Shown here: piece after piece, positions 1-6,858 of the stretch
How positions within the stretch are numbered: position 1 is the first letter of the stretch
How the letters are laid out: every line of letters starts with the position of its first letter
Assembly: GCA_047638695.1 (NCBI GenBank)
Contig: JBLINY010000133.1
Coordinates: 1 to 11,643, forward strand
Length of the DNA stretch: 11,643 nucleotides
Direction: 5' to 3'
Origin: JAHECQ01 sp047638695
GTDB lineage: Bacteria > Actinomycetota > Acidimicrobiia > Acidimicrobiales > SZUA-35
Notes under the pieces: model-generated
What the model was told of the DNA's origin: nothing
The model's input: the letters and a program-made list of their open reading frames with translations, nothing else
The model's database searches: none
Program-made: the position numbers and the translations under genes

Positions 1-1
1 G

Positions 2-97
2 GTTCTGGTGGTGTTCGCCGACCTCTTTGGCGCCGGCTACGAAACTGGCAAGCTGCTACTGACCGATATCCCCGAAGGTGGAGAAACAAACCGATGA
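2..97 (+). CDS. C-terminal end of an unidentified protein (partial)
   Basis: An open frame enters from the left edge and stops at TGA 95-97, overlapping the next start codon (ATG at 94) in an ATGA arrangement typical of translationally coupled genes. About 31 residues are visible: a hydrophobic start (VLVVFADLF), then a polar tail ending in ETNR. I do not recognise the family from this fragment. The coupling to an MscS-like channel gene suggests a functional link, possibly another membrane protein of the same operon, but that is inference. The 4-nt overlap and the lack of any stop upstream are the only support for it being a gene. Confidence 0.5.
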   Translation, partial: VLVVFADLFGAGYETGKLLLTDIPEGGETNR

Positions 98-813
98 CGA
101 TGACAGACTGGATCATCGTCGGAGCCGCGCTGGTCGGAGGTTTCGTTCTTGGCGGCATCTTGTCGAGGGTCGCCCACGGTCTTCTTTCGAATCCAGCCCG
201 ACCGAAACCGGTGCAGGAATCGGCCAAGCCGCTCTCCAGTCTGGTGTTCTGGGCTGGCGTCATCGGGGGCCTCATGGTCGCCCTTGGCGTCCTTCAGCCC
301 GATGCCCTCGCTGCCATCCCCGAAGATCTCATCGCCTTCCTCCCCAAGGTCATCTCGGCCGCCATCATCGTCATCGGCGCCAACGTGTTGTCATCATTTG
401 TGCTCACCGCGCTCGGTCCAGCGCTTTCGAGGGCGTCAGCGTCGTTGCAACGGCAGGTCGCGTCCGGTGTGAAGGCGCTCATCGTTGGCATGGCCACCCT
501 GCTGGCGGTGGCCCAGCTCGGCATCGACACAACGGTAATCAACCTCGGCGTGGCCGCCATCTTCTTCGCCGCCGCCGCAAGCTTCACGCTCTTGGTCGGC
601 CTCGGCGGGCGCGAGATCGCCACGGAGGTCGCGTCCAGTCGGGCCCTCAAGAAACTGGTACATGTCGGCGATGTCGTCGACTTGGCCGATGTAAGTGGCC
701 GAATCGTCGCTGTCCATCCAACCGCGGTAGAGATCGCGACTGAACAGGGAACCATCGTGCTGGTTCCCTCAAGTCAATTCACCAGCGGCAATGTTCAGAT
801 CACCCGCACCTGA
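94..813 (+). CDS. Small mechanosensitive-channel (MscS-like) membrane protein
   Basis: This 239-residue protein is predicted to sit in the cytoplasmic membrane and act as a MscS-type ion channel, releasing solutes under tension. Hydrophobic segments are visible at about 6-24, 50-68, 83-108, 127-143 and 148-171. The last is rich in Ala and Gly (AAASFTLLVGLGG), as expected for the pore-lining TM3. It is followed by a beta-domain-like stretch: VGDVVDL near 191, SGRIVAV near 201, and TIVLVPSSQF near 220, which corresponds to the family's usual PN-containing loop. The protein ends soon after, so the large C-terminal cage domain of E. coli MscS is missing or very short. ATG 94 overlaps the stop of the preceding frame; a second ATG at 100 is possible. 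The gene is probably the last of its operon, since the next gene is convergent. The family call is fairly secure, but the trigger and conducted ion cannot be inferred. Confidence 0.75.
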   Translation: MTMTDWIIVGAALVGGFVLGGILSRVAHGLLSNPARPKPVQESAKPLSSLVFWAGVIGGLMVALGVLQPDALAAIPEDLIAFLPKVISAAIIVIGANVLSSFVLTALGPALSRASASLQRQVASGVKALIVGMATLLAVAQLGIDTTVINLGVAAIFFAAAASFTLLVGLGGREIATEVASSRALKKLVHVGDVVDLADVSGRIVAVHPTAVEIATEQGTIVLVPSSQFTSGNVQITRT

Positions 814-843
814 ACAACACAGGCACCAACTACTAAGAAGCAC

Positions 844-878
844 TACCCGACCGCGGGCACTACTCCGGTAGCCGGGTA
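844..878. terminator. Possible shared terminator between convergent genes
   Basis: The short gap between the convergent channel and MBL-fold genes holds an inverted repeat: TACCCG (844-849) pairs with CGGGTA (873-878), with an inner ACCG/CGGT pairing (850-853 with 866-869) and a 3-nt bulge. There is no U tract on either strand, so this is at best a non-canonical hairpin terminator. Its position between two converging stops is the main support. Confidence 0.3.
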
Positions 879-1457
879 CTACTTGAGTCCGAGCGCTGCC
901 TTCGCATCTTCGATGTACTGGCCGTGGGCCGGTGCCAGGGCCCGCAGTCGGAAGCTCTTGACCTGCGCCGGCAGTCCCTCGGGAACACCGTCGTTGAAGT
1001 GGTCACCGATCAGCATCGAGCGTTCCTGTTCGAGGACGAACACGTGCTTTCCAGCGTCTGGCTCGCCGACAGCAAGACACACGATTCGGAACTCGGTGGC
1101 GTCAATCTTGTAGCCGTCACCCAGCACTTGATCGACACCGTCGAAACCTGCCGGTGCCACGAGCTCCGCACCCGTCATCTCTTTCAGCTTGCGGGCGCCA
1201 GCAGAGAAGTAATCGCTGGTATCAGAGGCCACGATCCAGCGGATCCGATCGCCTCCGCAGCCGCACAGGACGTCAAGATGGGCTTGGTCGACGGGGCCAG
1301 GGTCAACGATGACAATCTCGTCGATCCCAACGAGATACGTGTTGAGTCCTGGCTCGCCGTCATCACCGGTCCGAGCAATTCGTCGCAAAAGTGGGCTGAG
1401 CGCTCGAGCCACCCCTGGGGTGATCGGCGGTGGCGGTGTTGGTTCTTCAACGGTCAT
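879..1457 (-). CDS. Metallo-beta-lactamase-fold protein with degenerate metal site
   Basis: The 192-residue product resembles LACTB2-type MBL-fold hydrolases: GLNTYLVG (37-44), a strand ending IVIVDPGP (48-55), and SAGARKL (85-91), followed by GDHF (151-154) and a late HG (178-179). The catalytic HxHxDH motif is replaced by DTSDYF (79-84), and the next His-containing loop reads GEPDAGKH (131-138). Most zinc ligands are therefore gone although the fold and the GDH and HG positions remain. It is probably a non-catalytic or altered binding protein; the substrate is unknown. The frame is open upstream to 1634, but that part is antisense to fxsA and proline-rich. I chose ATG 1457 because AGGAG (1464-1468) lies 6 nt before it; ATG 1460 is the alternative. 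It begins about 16 nt after the fxsA stop, so the two are likely co-transcribed. Confidence 0.75.
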   Translation of the reverse strand: MTVEEPTPPPPITPGVARALSPLLRRIARTGDDGEPGLNTYLVGIDEIVIVDPGPVDQAHLDVLCGCGGDRIRWIVASDTSDYFSAGARKLKEMTGAELVAPAGFDGVDQVLGDGYKIDATEFRIVCLAVGEPDAGKHVFVLEQERSMLIGDHFNDGVPEGLPAQVKSFRLRALAPAHGQYIEDAKAALGLK

Positions 1458-1473
1458 CATGTGCTCCTGATGA

Positions 1474-1998
1474 TCAACCCAGCTCAGGCCGGGAAGAGGA
1501 CGGGGGATCGGTGGGGGTGTCGCTACTGGCTTTTCGGTTGTCGGTTTCGTCGACGTCGACAAAGCCGGTACCGGCGCGGCCGCGCCCAGCACCGAAGATC
1601 GACTGCGCATCGAGCGAACCGAATCGAAGATCAAGCCCGGTGGACGATGACAAACGCGCCAACAGCATCGGGCGGACGAGCGCCCGGATCGGCGGGAGGA
1701 AAAGAAGTAGGCCGGCGACGGCAGTGACGAAGCCCGGAATCACGAGCAAGAACCCTGAGAACAAGCTGATCGATCGGTCGGCCAAGTCGTCGGTGTCGAC
1801 CTTGCCTTCACTCAGTCGCGAGACCGCAGTTTGGACCAAACGACCGCTGCGGGCCTTGACCAGAGCGAATCCCAACATCGACACCAGAACTACGGCGACA
1901 ACCGTGTTCAGGGCACCGATCCAGGCCGCAACTTGGACCAGCACAAAGAGCTCTACGACGAAGATCATGAACACCGAGAGCCCGACCATCGAGAACAT
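1474..1998 (-). CDS. fxsA: FxsA family membrane protein
   Basis: The product has 174 residues. Its N-terminal half matches FxsA: a first membrane segment with a conserved Glu (VVELFVLVQVAAWIGAL, 14-30), a second segment (33-45), then LFSGFLLVIPGFVTAVAG and LLLFLPPIR (79-105), the hallmark PGF...LPP.R pattern. The C-terminal tail (about 120-174) is polar and probably cytoplasmic. E. coli FxsA is an inner-membrane protein known for relieving phage T7 exclusion by the F plasmid; its normal role is unclear. The frame extends upstream to 2187, but that part is antisense to selA and is excluded. ATG 1998 is chosen because a -10-like TAGAAT lies 8 nt upstream, fitting a leaderless mRNA; ATG 1989, with GGGAGG 11 nt before it, is the alternative. 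It is first in a two-gene operon with the MBL-fold gene. Confidence 0.85.
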   Translation of the reverse strand: MFSMVGLSVFMIFVVELFVLVQVAAWIGALNTVVAVVLVSMLGFALVKARSGRLVQTAVSRLSEGKVDTDDLADRSISLFSGFLLVIPGFVTAVAGLLLFLPPIRALVRPMLLARLSSSTGLDLRFGSLDAQSIFGAGRGRAGTGFVDVDETDNRKASSDTPTDPPSSSRPELG

Positions 1999-2006
1999 GG
2001 CCTCCC

Positions 2007-2012
2007 ATTCTA
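2007..2012 (-). promoter_or_regulatory. -10 element of fxsA promoter (leaderless geometry)
   Basis: On the minus strand this reads TAGAAT, a 5/6 match to TATAAT, ending 8 nt before ATG 1998. Transcription starting about 7 nt downstream would begin at or next to the ATG. No convincing -35 is seen at 16-18 nt spacing. The position and match are visible; the activity is inferred. Confidence 0.45.
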
Positions 2013-2044
2013 CCGGCGGCAGGGCCTCGCCAGACTCCCCGACG

Positions 2045-2050
2045 TATCCT
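2045..2050 (+). promoter_or_regulatory. -10 element of selA promoter (leaderless geometry)
   Basis: TATCCT (4/6 match to TATAAT, keeping TA...T) lies 8 nt before the selA GTG at 2059, inside the 60-bp region shared with divergent fxsA. No recognisable -35 is present. A GGGGG run directly before the GTG is too close to be a normal ribosome binding site, which favours a leaderless or near-leaderless start. Confidence 0.35.
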
Positions 2051-2058
2051 TGGGGGCT

Positions 2059-3366
2059 GTGAGCGACACAACCAATCGGCCGCCATCCGTTGACCAGCTG
2101 GCTCGTTCGCTCGTCGATAGTGGACTCCCCCATCCGCTGCGGGTCGAGGTGGCCCGGGATGCAATAGCCCAAATCAACGCGGCCCAAACCGACCGCACCG
2201 GCGCCAGTGCCCGGGAACTCGCGGCCGAATTGGCGACGCAGCGCTCTCGCCGCATGCTCACGCCGGTCATCAACGGCACCGGCGTCCTGCTACACACCAA
2301 TTTGGGTCGGGCCCCACTTGATCACCATCAGGAAGCTAGTTATGGCAACCTCGAATTGAGCTTGGCCGACGGCAAGCGAGGTAGTCGCCAACAGGCCGTC
2401 GGCGAACTTCTTGCCACTGCGACGGGCGCCGAAGCAGCGATGGTTGTGAACAACTGCGCTGGAGCGGTGCTGCTTGCTCTTGCCGCGCTGGCGACAGGTC
2501 GGGGTGTGGCCGTCAGTCGCGGCGAACTCGTCGAGATCGGTGGCGGTTTCCGAGTACCTGACGTGATGCGGCAATCGGGTGCGGAGTTGGTCGAGGTCGG
2601 CACTACAAACCGCACTCGACGGGCCGACTTCCAGCGGGCCGAGACCGAGCACGACCTGGCACTTGTCATGCACATTCATCAATCGAACTACCGCATTGTC
2701 GGGTTCACCGAGTCGGCATCTATCGCCAGTCTGGCCACGCTGGCGACGCCCCTCGTTGCCGATATCGGGTCGGGACTTCTCGATGCCGCCTGTCCGTGGC
2801 TCGACGGGCCACCACCGTCGTGGCTGCAAGACGAGCCGGCTGCTCGCCAAACGCTCGAAGCGGGCGCCGACCTTGTGCTCTTCAGCGGCGACAAGCTGTT
2901 GGGTGGACCGCAGGCCGGGATCATCGCGGGCCGGGCCGACATGGTCGCTGCATGCAGCAAACATCCCCTTGCTCGCGCTCTTCGTCCCGGCGGCCTCGTT
3001 CTTTCGGCTTTGCAGCGAACAACGCTGGCCTACCTCGAGCGCGACGGCGATGCCATCCCGTTCTGGCGCATGGTTGCTCGCTCCATCGATGAGCTCCGTA
3101 CCCGAGCAAACACGCTCGCGGCATCAACCGGAGCCACGGTTGTCGAAACCGAAGCACTTCCCGGGGGCGGCACCCTTCCCGGTGTCAGCTTTCCTAGCAT
3201 CGGGGTGCAGGTCGCTGGCGACCACGTCGACCATCTAAGAACCAACGATCCGCCGATCATCGGCCGGGTCACCGACAATGGGAAGGCCACCATCCTCGAT
3301 CTCCGCACCATCGAACCAGCTGATGACCCCCTCGTTGGGGCAGCTCTCCAGGGCCGTACCGCATGA
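2059..3366 (+). CDS. selA: L-seryl-tRNA(Sec) selenium transferase
   Basis: SelA is a cytoplasmic PLP enzyme that converts seryl-tRNA(Sec) to selenocysteinyl-tRNA(Sec) using selenophosphate. The 435-residue product is close to the family size (E. coli 463). It has an N-terminal tRNA-binding region (PSVDQLARS near residue 9), INGTGVLLHTNLGRAPL near 73, VVNNCAGAVLL near 131, VGTTNRTRRADF near 182, HQSNYRIVGFTE near 213, DIGSGLLDA near 235, and the PLP lysine in FSGDKLLGGPQAGI (K279). The frame is open upstream to 1831, but that stretch is antisense to fxsA. GTG 2059 is chosen because it places the PSVDQL motif at the expected N-terminus and follows a -10-like box. The gene overlaps selB by 4 nt (ATGA). 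The identification is very secure. Confidence 0.95.
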   Translation: MSDTTNRPPSVDQLARSLVDSGLPHPLRVEVARDAIAQINAAQTDRTGASARELAAELATQRSRRMLTPVINGTGVLLHTNLGRAPLDHHQEASYGNLELSLADGKRGSRQQAVGELLATATGAEAAMVVNNCAGAVLLALAALATGRGVAVSRGELVEIGGGFRVPDVMRQSGAELVEVGTTNRTRRADFQRAETEHDLALVMHIHQSNYRIVGFTESASIASLATLATPLVADIGSGLLDAACPWLDGPPPSWLQDEPAARQTLEAGADLVLFSGDKLLGGPQAGIIAGRADMVAACSKHPLARALRPGGLVLSALQRTTLAYLERDGDAIPFWRMVARSIDELRTRANTLAASTGATVVETEALPGGGTLPGVSFPSIGVQVAGDHVDHLRTNDPPIIGRVTDNGKATILDLRTIEPADDPLVGAALQGRTA

Positions 3367-5087
3367 CGGTCATCGCAACTGCGGGACACGTCGATCACGG
3401 CAAGTCGACGCTGGTGCTGGCCCTCACCGGAACCGACCCCGATCGGCTTGAGGAAGAAAAGGCCCGCGGACTCACCATCGATCTGGGGTTCGCGTCAGCC
3501 ACCCTCCCATCGGGCCACGAACTGTCATTCATCGATGTCCCCGGTCACACACGGTTCCTTCGCAATATGTTGGCCGGTGTCGGTGCCGTCCAGGGCTGCC
3601 TTTTTGTGGTCGATGCGACCGAGGGCTGGAAGCCGCAATCCGAGGAACACCTGCGCATTCTCGACCTCCTTGGCATCGAGCACGGCGTCGTCGCCCTTAC
3701 CAAGGTCGATCAAGTAGACGATGAACTGCTCGAATTGGCGATGATGGACCTTGAGGAGCACACCGAGGGAACGTTCCTCGAAGGTGCTCCGATCGCTCCG
3801 GTAGCGGCACCAACAGGCCAGGGCATCCCCGAGTTGAAGACCGCGCTCGACCAGCTCGTCGTTTCCCTCGGTCCACCGCCTAACCACAACCGTCCGCGGT
3901 TGTGGATCGATCGATCGTTCGCTCCGGCCGGAGCCGGCACGGTGGTAACCGGCACGATTACCACCGGCTCAATCGACAGCGGCGAGGAACTTTCGGTCGC
4001 TCCCGTCGGTGTGTCAGCCCGCATCCGCGGACTGCAGAACCATCACCGCCAGGTCGAAACGGTGCCACCCGGCAATCGAGTGGCCGTCAACCTCACCGGT
4101 GTATCGCATGGAGACCTCGGTCGGGGCGACGTCCTGGTGCGGGCGGGCGACTGGCATCACACCAAGATTGTCGACGCCGAGCTGACAGTGTTGGCTGCCC
4201 TCGACCACGATGTCAGTCGCCGAGGCGCCTACTTGGCCTACATAGGCTCGGGCGAATTCCCGGCGAAGGTAAGGGTCCTGGGCACGGAGCGCATGACGCC
4301 AGGGACCACCGGTCCTGTTCGGCTGTATCTGCGTCAACAACTCCCGCTGCTGCCTGGCGATCGGTTCATCCTTCGCGAGAGCGGCCGCGACGAAACGGTC
4401 GGTGGCGGTGTGCTGCTCGATGTCGAGCCGCAGCTCACGGCCTCACGTGCGAAGCCCGACCGCTCCATCGATCGAATGGTGGCCGAACGAGGCTGGGTGA
4501 CCGTCGACCATTTACGTCGCCTCACGGGTGTCGATACTCCGGCGACCGTGGGTAACTGGGTCGTCGATCCCCAGTTGCTCGACGAGCGTCGGGAAGCGGT
4601 CTTGGCCGACGTAGCCGAAGCCGGGGCGCTTGGCCTGGACGTCGCGACCCTGGATGATCGCGACCGGTCCGTGCTGCCGCTCCTCGACGACGTGACCGTC
4701 GAGAACGGTCGAGCCGTTCTTGGCGAACCTGACGATCCTCTGGCCGACCATCTGTGGCTGGCCGAACTCGTCGCCAAACCGTTCACACCGCCCGGACCCG
4801 ACGGACACGATCGGGCCGAGATTCGGGAGTTGGTTCGCCGCGGCACGGTGGTCGAGCAGGATGGGGTGCACTTCGCCGCCTCAAGCCTGGCCGATGCAGC
4901 CCAGTTGTTGTCGAATGCCTTGGCGGCTCAGCCAGATGGACTGACGGTGGCCGAAGTTCGCGATCTGCTGGGCACCTCACGCAAGTACGTGCTGCCCATC
5001 CTTGGCTGGTTCGACCGAACCGGAATGACGAAACGACGCGACGATTTTCGCATCGCCGGGCCCCGGCTTCCCGAACCCAACGGATAA
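3363..5087 (+). CDS. selB: Selenocysteine-specific elongation factor SelB
   Basis: SelB is a GTPase that delivers selenocysteinyl-tRNA to ribosomes at UGA codons marked by a SECIS hairpin. The 574-residue protein is close to the usual size (E. coli 614). The G domain shows G1 AGHVDHGKS (7-15), G2 with T38 in RGLTIDLG, G3 DVPGH (58-62) and G4 TKVD (113-116), all intact. EF-Tu-like beta-barrel domains follow, including RSFAPAGAGTVVTGTI and a later RFILRESGRDETVGGG. The C-terminal third forms the winged-helix SECIS-binding region, ending in LLGTSRKYVLPILGWFDRTG and KRRDDFRI near the terminus, a conserved SelB signature. ATG 3363 overlaps the selA stop, with no separate ribosome binding site, so translation is probably coupled. 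The next gene is convergent, 16 bp away. Confidence 0.95.
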   Translation: MTVIATAGHVDHGKSTLVLALTGTDPDRLEEEKARGLTIDLGFASATLPSGHELSFIDVPGHTRFLRNMLAGVGAVQGCLFVVDATEGWKPQSEEHLRILDLLGIEHGVVALTKVDQVDDELLELAMMDLEEHTEGTFLEGAPIAPVAAPTGQGIPELKTALDQLVVSLGPPPNHNRPRLWIDRSFAPAGAGTVVTGTITTGSIDSGEELSVAPVGVSARIRGLQNHHRQVETVPPGNRVAVNLTGVSHGDLGRGDVLVRAGDWHHTKIVDAELTVLAALDHDVSRRGAYLAYIGSGEFPAKVRVLGTERMTPGTTGPVRLYLRQQLPLLPGDRFILRESGRDETVGGGVLLDVEPQLTASRAKPDRSIDRMVAERGWVTVDHLRRLTGVDTPATVGNWVVDPQLLDERREAVLADVAEAGALGLDVATLDDRDRSVLPLLDDVTVENGRAVLGEPDDPLADHLWLAELVAKPFTPPGPDGHDRAEIRELVRRGTVVEQDGVHFAASSLADAAQLLSNALAAQPDGLTVAEVRDLLGTSRKYVLPILGWFDRTGMTKRRDDFRIAGPRLPEPNG

Positions 5088-5103
5088 TCTCAGGGTTCTG
5101 ATC

Positions 5104-5361
5104 TCAGCCAGTGTTGAGAATCTCGCGGCGCTCATTTTCGGTGAGCCCGCCCCAGATCCCATGCTGTTCTCCAATCGTCAGGGCATAGGCCAGACATTTT
5201 TCTTGCACATTGCACGAGCGACAGACTTCTTTCGCCCGTTGTTCGCGACTGCGCTTCTCAGAACGTCGTTCGAGCCGAGGCGGAGGAAAAAAGATTGCCT
5301 GGTTCGGTCCACGACATGCAGCCGTCTGCTGCCAAAGATCTACTTGGGTTTGAGCGCTCAA
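5104..5361 (-). CDS. WhiB-family iron-sulfur transcriptional regulator
   Basis: WhiB proteins are small actinobacterial regulators that bind a redox- or NO-sensitive [4Fe-4S] cluster and act with sigma factors or as disulfide-reactive proteins. With the TTG start at 5361 the product has 85 residues. The four cluster cysteines are C16 (AACRG), C47 and C50 (VCRSC) and C56 (EKC), followed by the family turn GIWGGLTENERR (68-79). The C16-C47 gap carries an Arg/Lys-rich stretch (29-44), making it rather long for the family. TTG 5361 is chosen because AGGGGG (5368-5373) lies 6 nt upstream; the longer TTG at 5436 has no ribosome binding site and would run through the putative promoter. The gene follows nfeD on the same strand after 123 bp. 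Its subgroup (WhiB1, 2, 4 or other) cannot be settled by eye, though the nearby ATPase pair resembles the WhiB4 neighbourhood. Confidence 0.9.
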   Translation of the reverse strand: MSAQTQVDLWQQTAACRGPNQAIFFPPPRLERRSEKRSREQRAKEVCRSCNVQEKCLAYALTIGEQHGIWGGLTENERREILNTG

Positions 5362-5389
5362 GATCGGCCCCCTGGTTCTGCCAAGACCG

Positions 5390-5419
5390 ACACTATGCCG
5401 GTAGTGACACAGGACACAA
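5390..5419 (-). promoter_or_regulatory. Candidate whiB promoter
   Basis: Read on the minus strand, TTGTGT (5414-5419) and TAGTGT (5390-5395) are separated by 18 bp, resembling a housekeeping sigma promoter with partial matches (3/6 each). Initiation about 7 nt downstream would give a leader of roughly 22 nt holding the AGGGGG ribosome binding site before TTG 5361. The placement supports the shorter WhiB start. Confidence 0.35.
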
Positions 5420-5484
5420 GCGCCCCTTTCCGCCAAGCACTGGAGCGGGTTTTATCGCTGAGGCCCAGGGAAGGCGCGTTTGAG

Positions 5485-6858
5485 CTAGCCCCGCTCGCGG
5501 TAGTCGCGCGCTCCGCCGGCTTCGGGTTCGACCTCGAGGATCATGCGACGGATACCAACGACTCGCACGGAATCACCGGCCTTTACCGGCGTCGCCCGGT
5601 TCGTCAGGGCCCGCCAAGGTGCGTCCTTGATTCGGATGGTGCCCTCGGGGGCAACATCGGTGACGGCTTCCCCCATCTCCCCGATCATCCACGACCGCCC
5701 AATCGTGGGTGATGAGAAACGAGTTCGAACCATCGATGGCATACCGGTATAGGCATAGAGGCCGGCACCGACGACGCCAACGACAGCAGTGAGCCACGAC
5801 ATCCGGTAGCCGTTGTACAAAAACACCGTTCCCGCCGTGAACATCAACATGCCGATGGCGCTGTAGAGCCGAGGCACGTTGGTTTGAATATCGACACCGA
5901 AGGCAATCATTGACCCAATGAGGAGAGCGATCGCCAACGGTCGACTGGGCAGAACGCTGAGGCCGTAGGAACCGAAGATCAGCATGAACGCCCCGATGCT
6001 GCCGGCAACACCCACACCGGCAGTGAAGAGCTCGAATACCAGCAGCGCCAAACCACCAACAAACATGAGATAGGCAACCTCGGGGCTGGCGACGGTGTGA
6101 AAGAGCTGGCTGCTCAGCGGCAACTGGACAAACCGGGGTTGGGTGAGGGCGTTCGGATCGTCGGTTTCGGCTGGTGACTGGTAGCCGTCGAATTGTGTGA
6201 GGAACTGCCGCAGAACCGACACTTCTTCGAGCGAACACTCGATCTCGGCACAGGTCGACTCTGGCGGCAACGAGGTGATTCCCAGTTCAATCGCTTCTGG
6301 TGCACTAATCGACACCGTCTCGAGCCGCTCAGACGCTTCCCCAAACGGGGCAGGAAAATCAGAGATAGGCAGCCGAAGCAGACCGGTCTCGCCGATGCGT
6401 GAACCAACCGCTACACCGACAAGGTCGGCGGTGCCAAGCAACTCCGCAGAGCCGCCGAGCGCAGCCGAACCGCTGGGACCAACCCAGATGGCAATCTGCA
6501 CCGGAGACTGCTGGAGGCGCGTTGCCAGCTCGACGAAATCAGCCTGATTGAGCACGCTGCCGTGACTGTCGTATTGAAGCAGAACACCGAGCACGCCCGC
6601 TTCCTCAGCGGCGGTGAGCTCTCGGAGAATGAAGTCGTGCAACACAGGGTCGAGCAAGCCAGATACTTCCACAATGCGGATCTGATTGTCGGGCTCGTCA
6701 GGCGATTGGCGAGCCTGTTCCGGAGCCGACTCGGAGGCAGGGTCGGATGCGGCGACGGCTCGCGGACCCGAAACGAGCAGCAGCAGACCTGCCATGGCGG
6801 TCAATCCGGCCAGCAGGCGTCGAGCTACGCTCCGGTTCAGTGGCTGAGTTCTTCGCAT
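5485..6858 (-). CDS. NfeD-like membrane protein with degenerate ClpP-type domain
   Basis: The 457-residue product begins with a likely signal peptide (RR-rich start, hydrophobic 20-30, AVAAS near 34-38). A ClpP/crotonase-like domain follows (about 58-225: IRIVEVSGLLDPVL, LLQYDSHGS, then WVGPSGSAALGGSAELLG at 125-142 and ISAPEAIELGI at 184-194). At least four membrane segments come next (about 262-302, 307-324, 332-349, 354-371), then a cytoplasmic OB-fold domain (about 390-445, WMIGEMGEAVTDVAPEG through AGDSVRVVGIRRMILEVEP), as in long NfeD proteins. In family members with protease activity a Ser sits where G136 (ALGGSA) falls here, and no lysine occurs between 100 and 220, so the Ser-Lys dyad appears lost. 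NfeD proteins usually act with stomatin/flotillin partners; none is seen here. ATG 6858 gives a normal signal-peptide n-region and has AGGA 9 nt upstream; ATG 6795 is the alternative. Confidence 0.82.
   Translation of the reverse strand: MRRTQPLNRSVARRLLAGLTAMAGLLLLVSGPRAVAASDPASESAPEQARQSPDEPDNQIRIVEVSGLLDPVLHDFILRELTAAEEAGVLGVLLQYDSHGSVLNQADFVELATRLQQSPVQIAIWVGPSGSAALGGSAELLGTADLVGVAVGSRIGETGLLRLPISDFPAPFGEASERLETVSISAPEAIELGITSLPPESTCAEIECSLEEVSVLRQFLTQFDGYQSPAETDDPNALTQPRFVQLPLSSQLFHTVASPEVAYLMFVGGLALLVFELFTAGVGVAGSIGAFMLIFGSYGLSVLPSRPLAIALLIGSMIAFGVDIQTNVPRLYSAIGMLMFTAGTVFLYNGYRMSWLTAVVGVVGAGLYAYTGMPSMVRTRFSSPTIGRSWMIGEMGEAVTDVAPEGTIRIKDAPWRALTNRATPVKAGDSVRVVGIRRMILEVEPEAGGARDYRERG
6826..6831 (+). 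promoter_or_regulatory. -10-like box before the first ATPase gene
   Basis: TACGCT (TANNNT pattern) ends 8 nt before GTG 6840, the same geometry as the boxes before fxsA and selA, and fits a leaderless transcript. There is no ribosome binding site before the GTG and no clear -35. The box lies inside the nfeD signal-peptide coding region on the other strand. The match is short, so chance occurrence is possible. Confidence 0.3.

Noticed and set aside
78..743. Arginine-rich ORF in another frame over the MscS-like gene
   Set aside because: Its composition is typical of a frame-shifted shadow of high-GC coding sequence, and the overlapping frame encodes a coherent membrane protein.
814..1113. Open frame continuing past the TGA of the MscS-like gene, a possible selenocysteine readthrough given selAB nearby
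   Set aside because: The continuation is antisense to the MBL-fold gene, shows no recognisable selenoprotein motif around the UGA, and has no clear SECIS-like hairpin immediately downstream. The channel domain is already complete at the stop.
1458..1634. Longer N-terminus for the MBL-fold protein
   Set aside because: This part is antisense-free but overlaps the fxsA 3' coding region in another frame, is proline- and serine-rich without family similarity, and a ribosome binding site sits directly before ATG 1457.
1831..2058. Extended SelA N-terminus
   Set aside because: The extra residues are charged low-complexity shadow sequence of fxsA; the SelA family signature begins just after GTG 2059.
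5362..5436. Longer WhiB with extra cysteines, starting at TTG 5436
   Set aside because: There is no ribosome binding site before it, and the extension covers a candidate promoter. TTG 5361 has AGGGGG at ideal spacing and gives a normal WhiB length.
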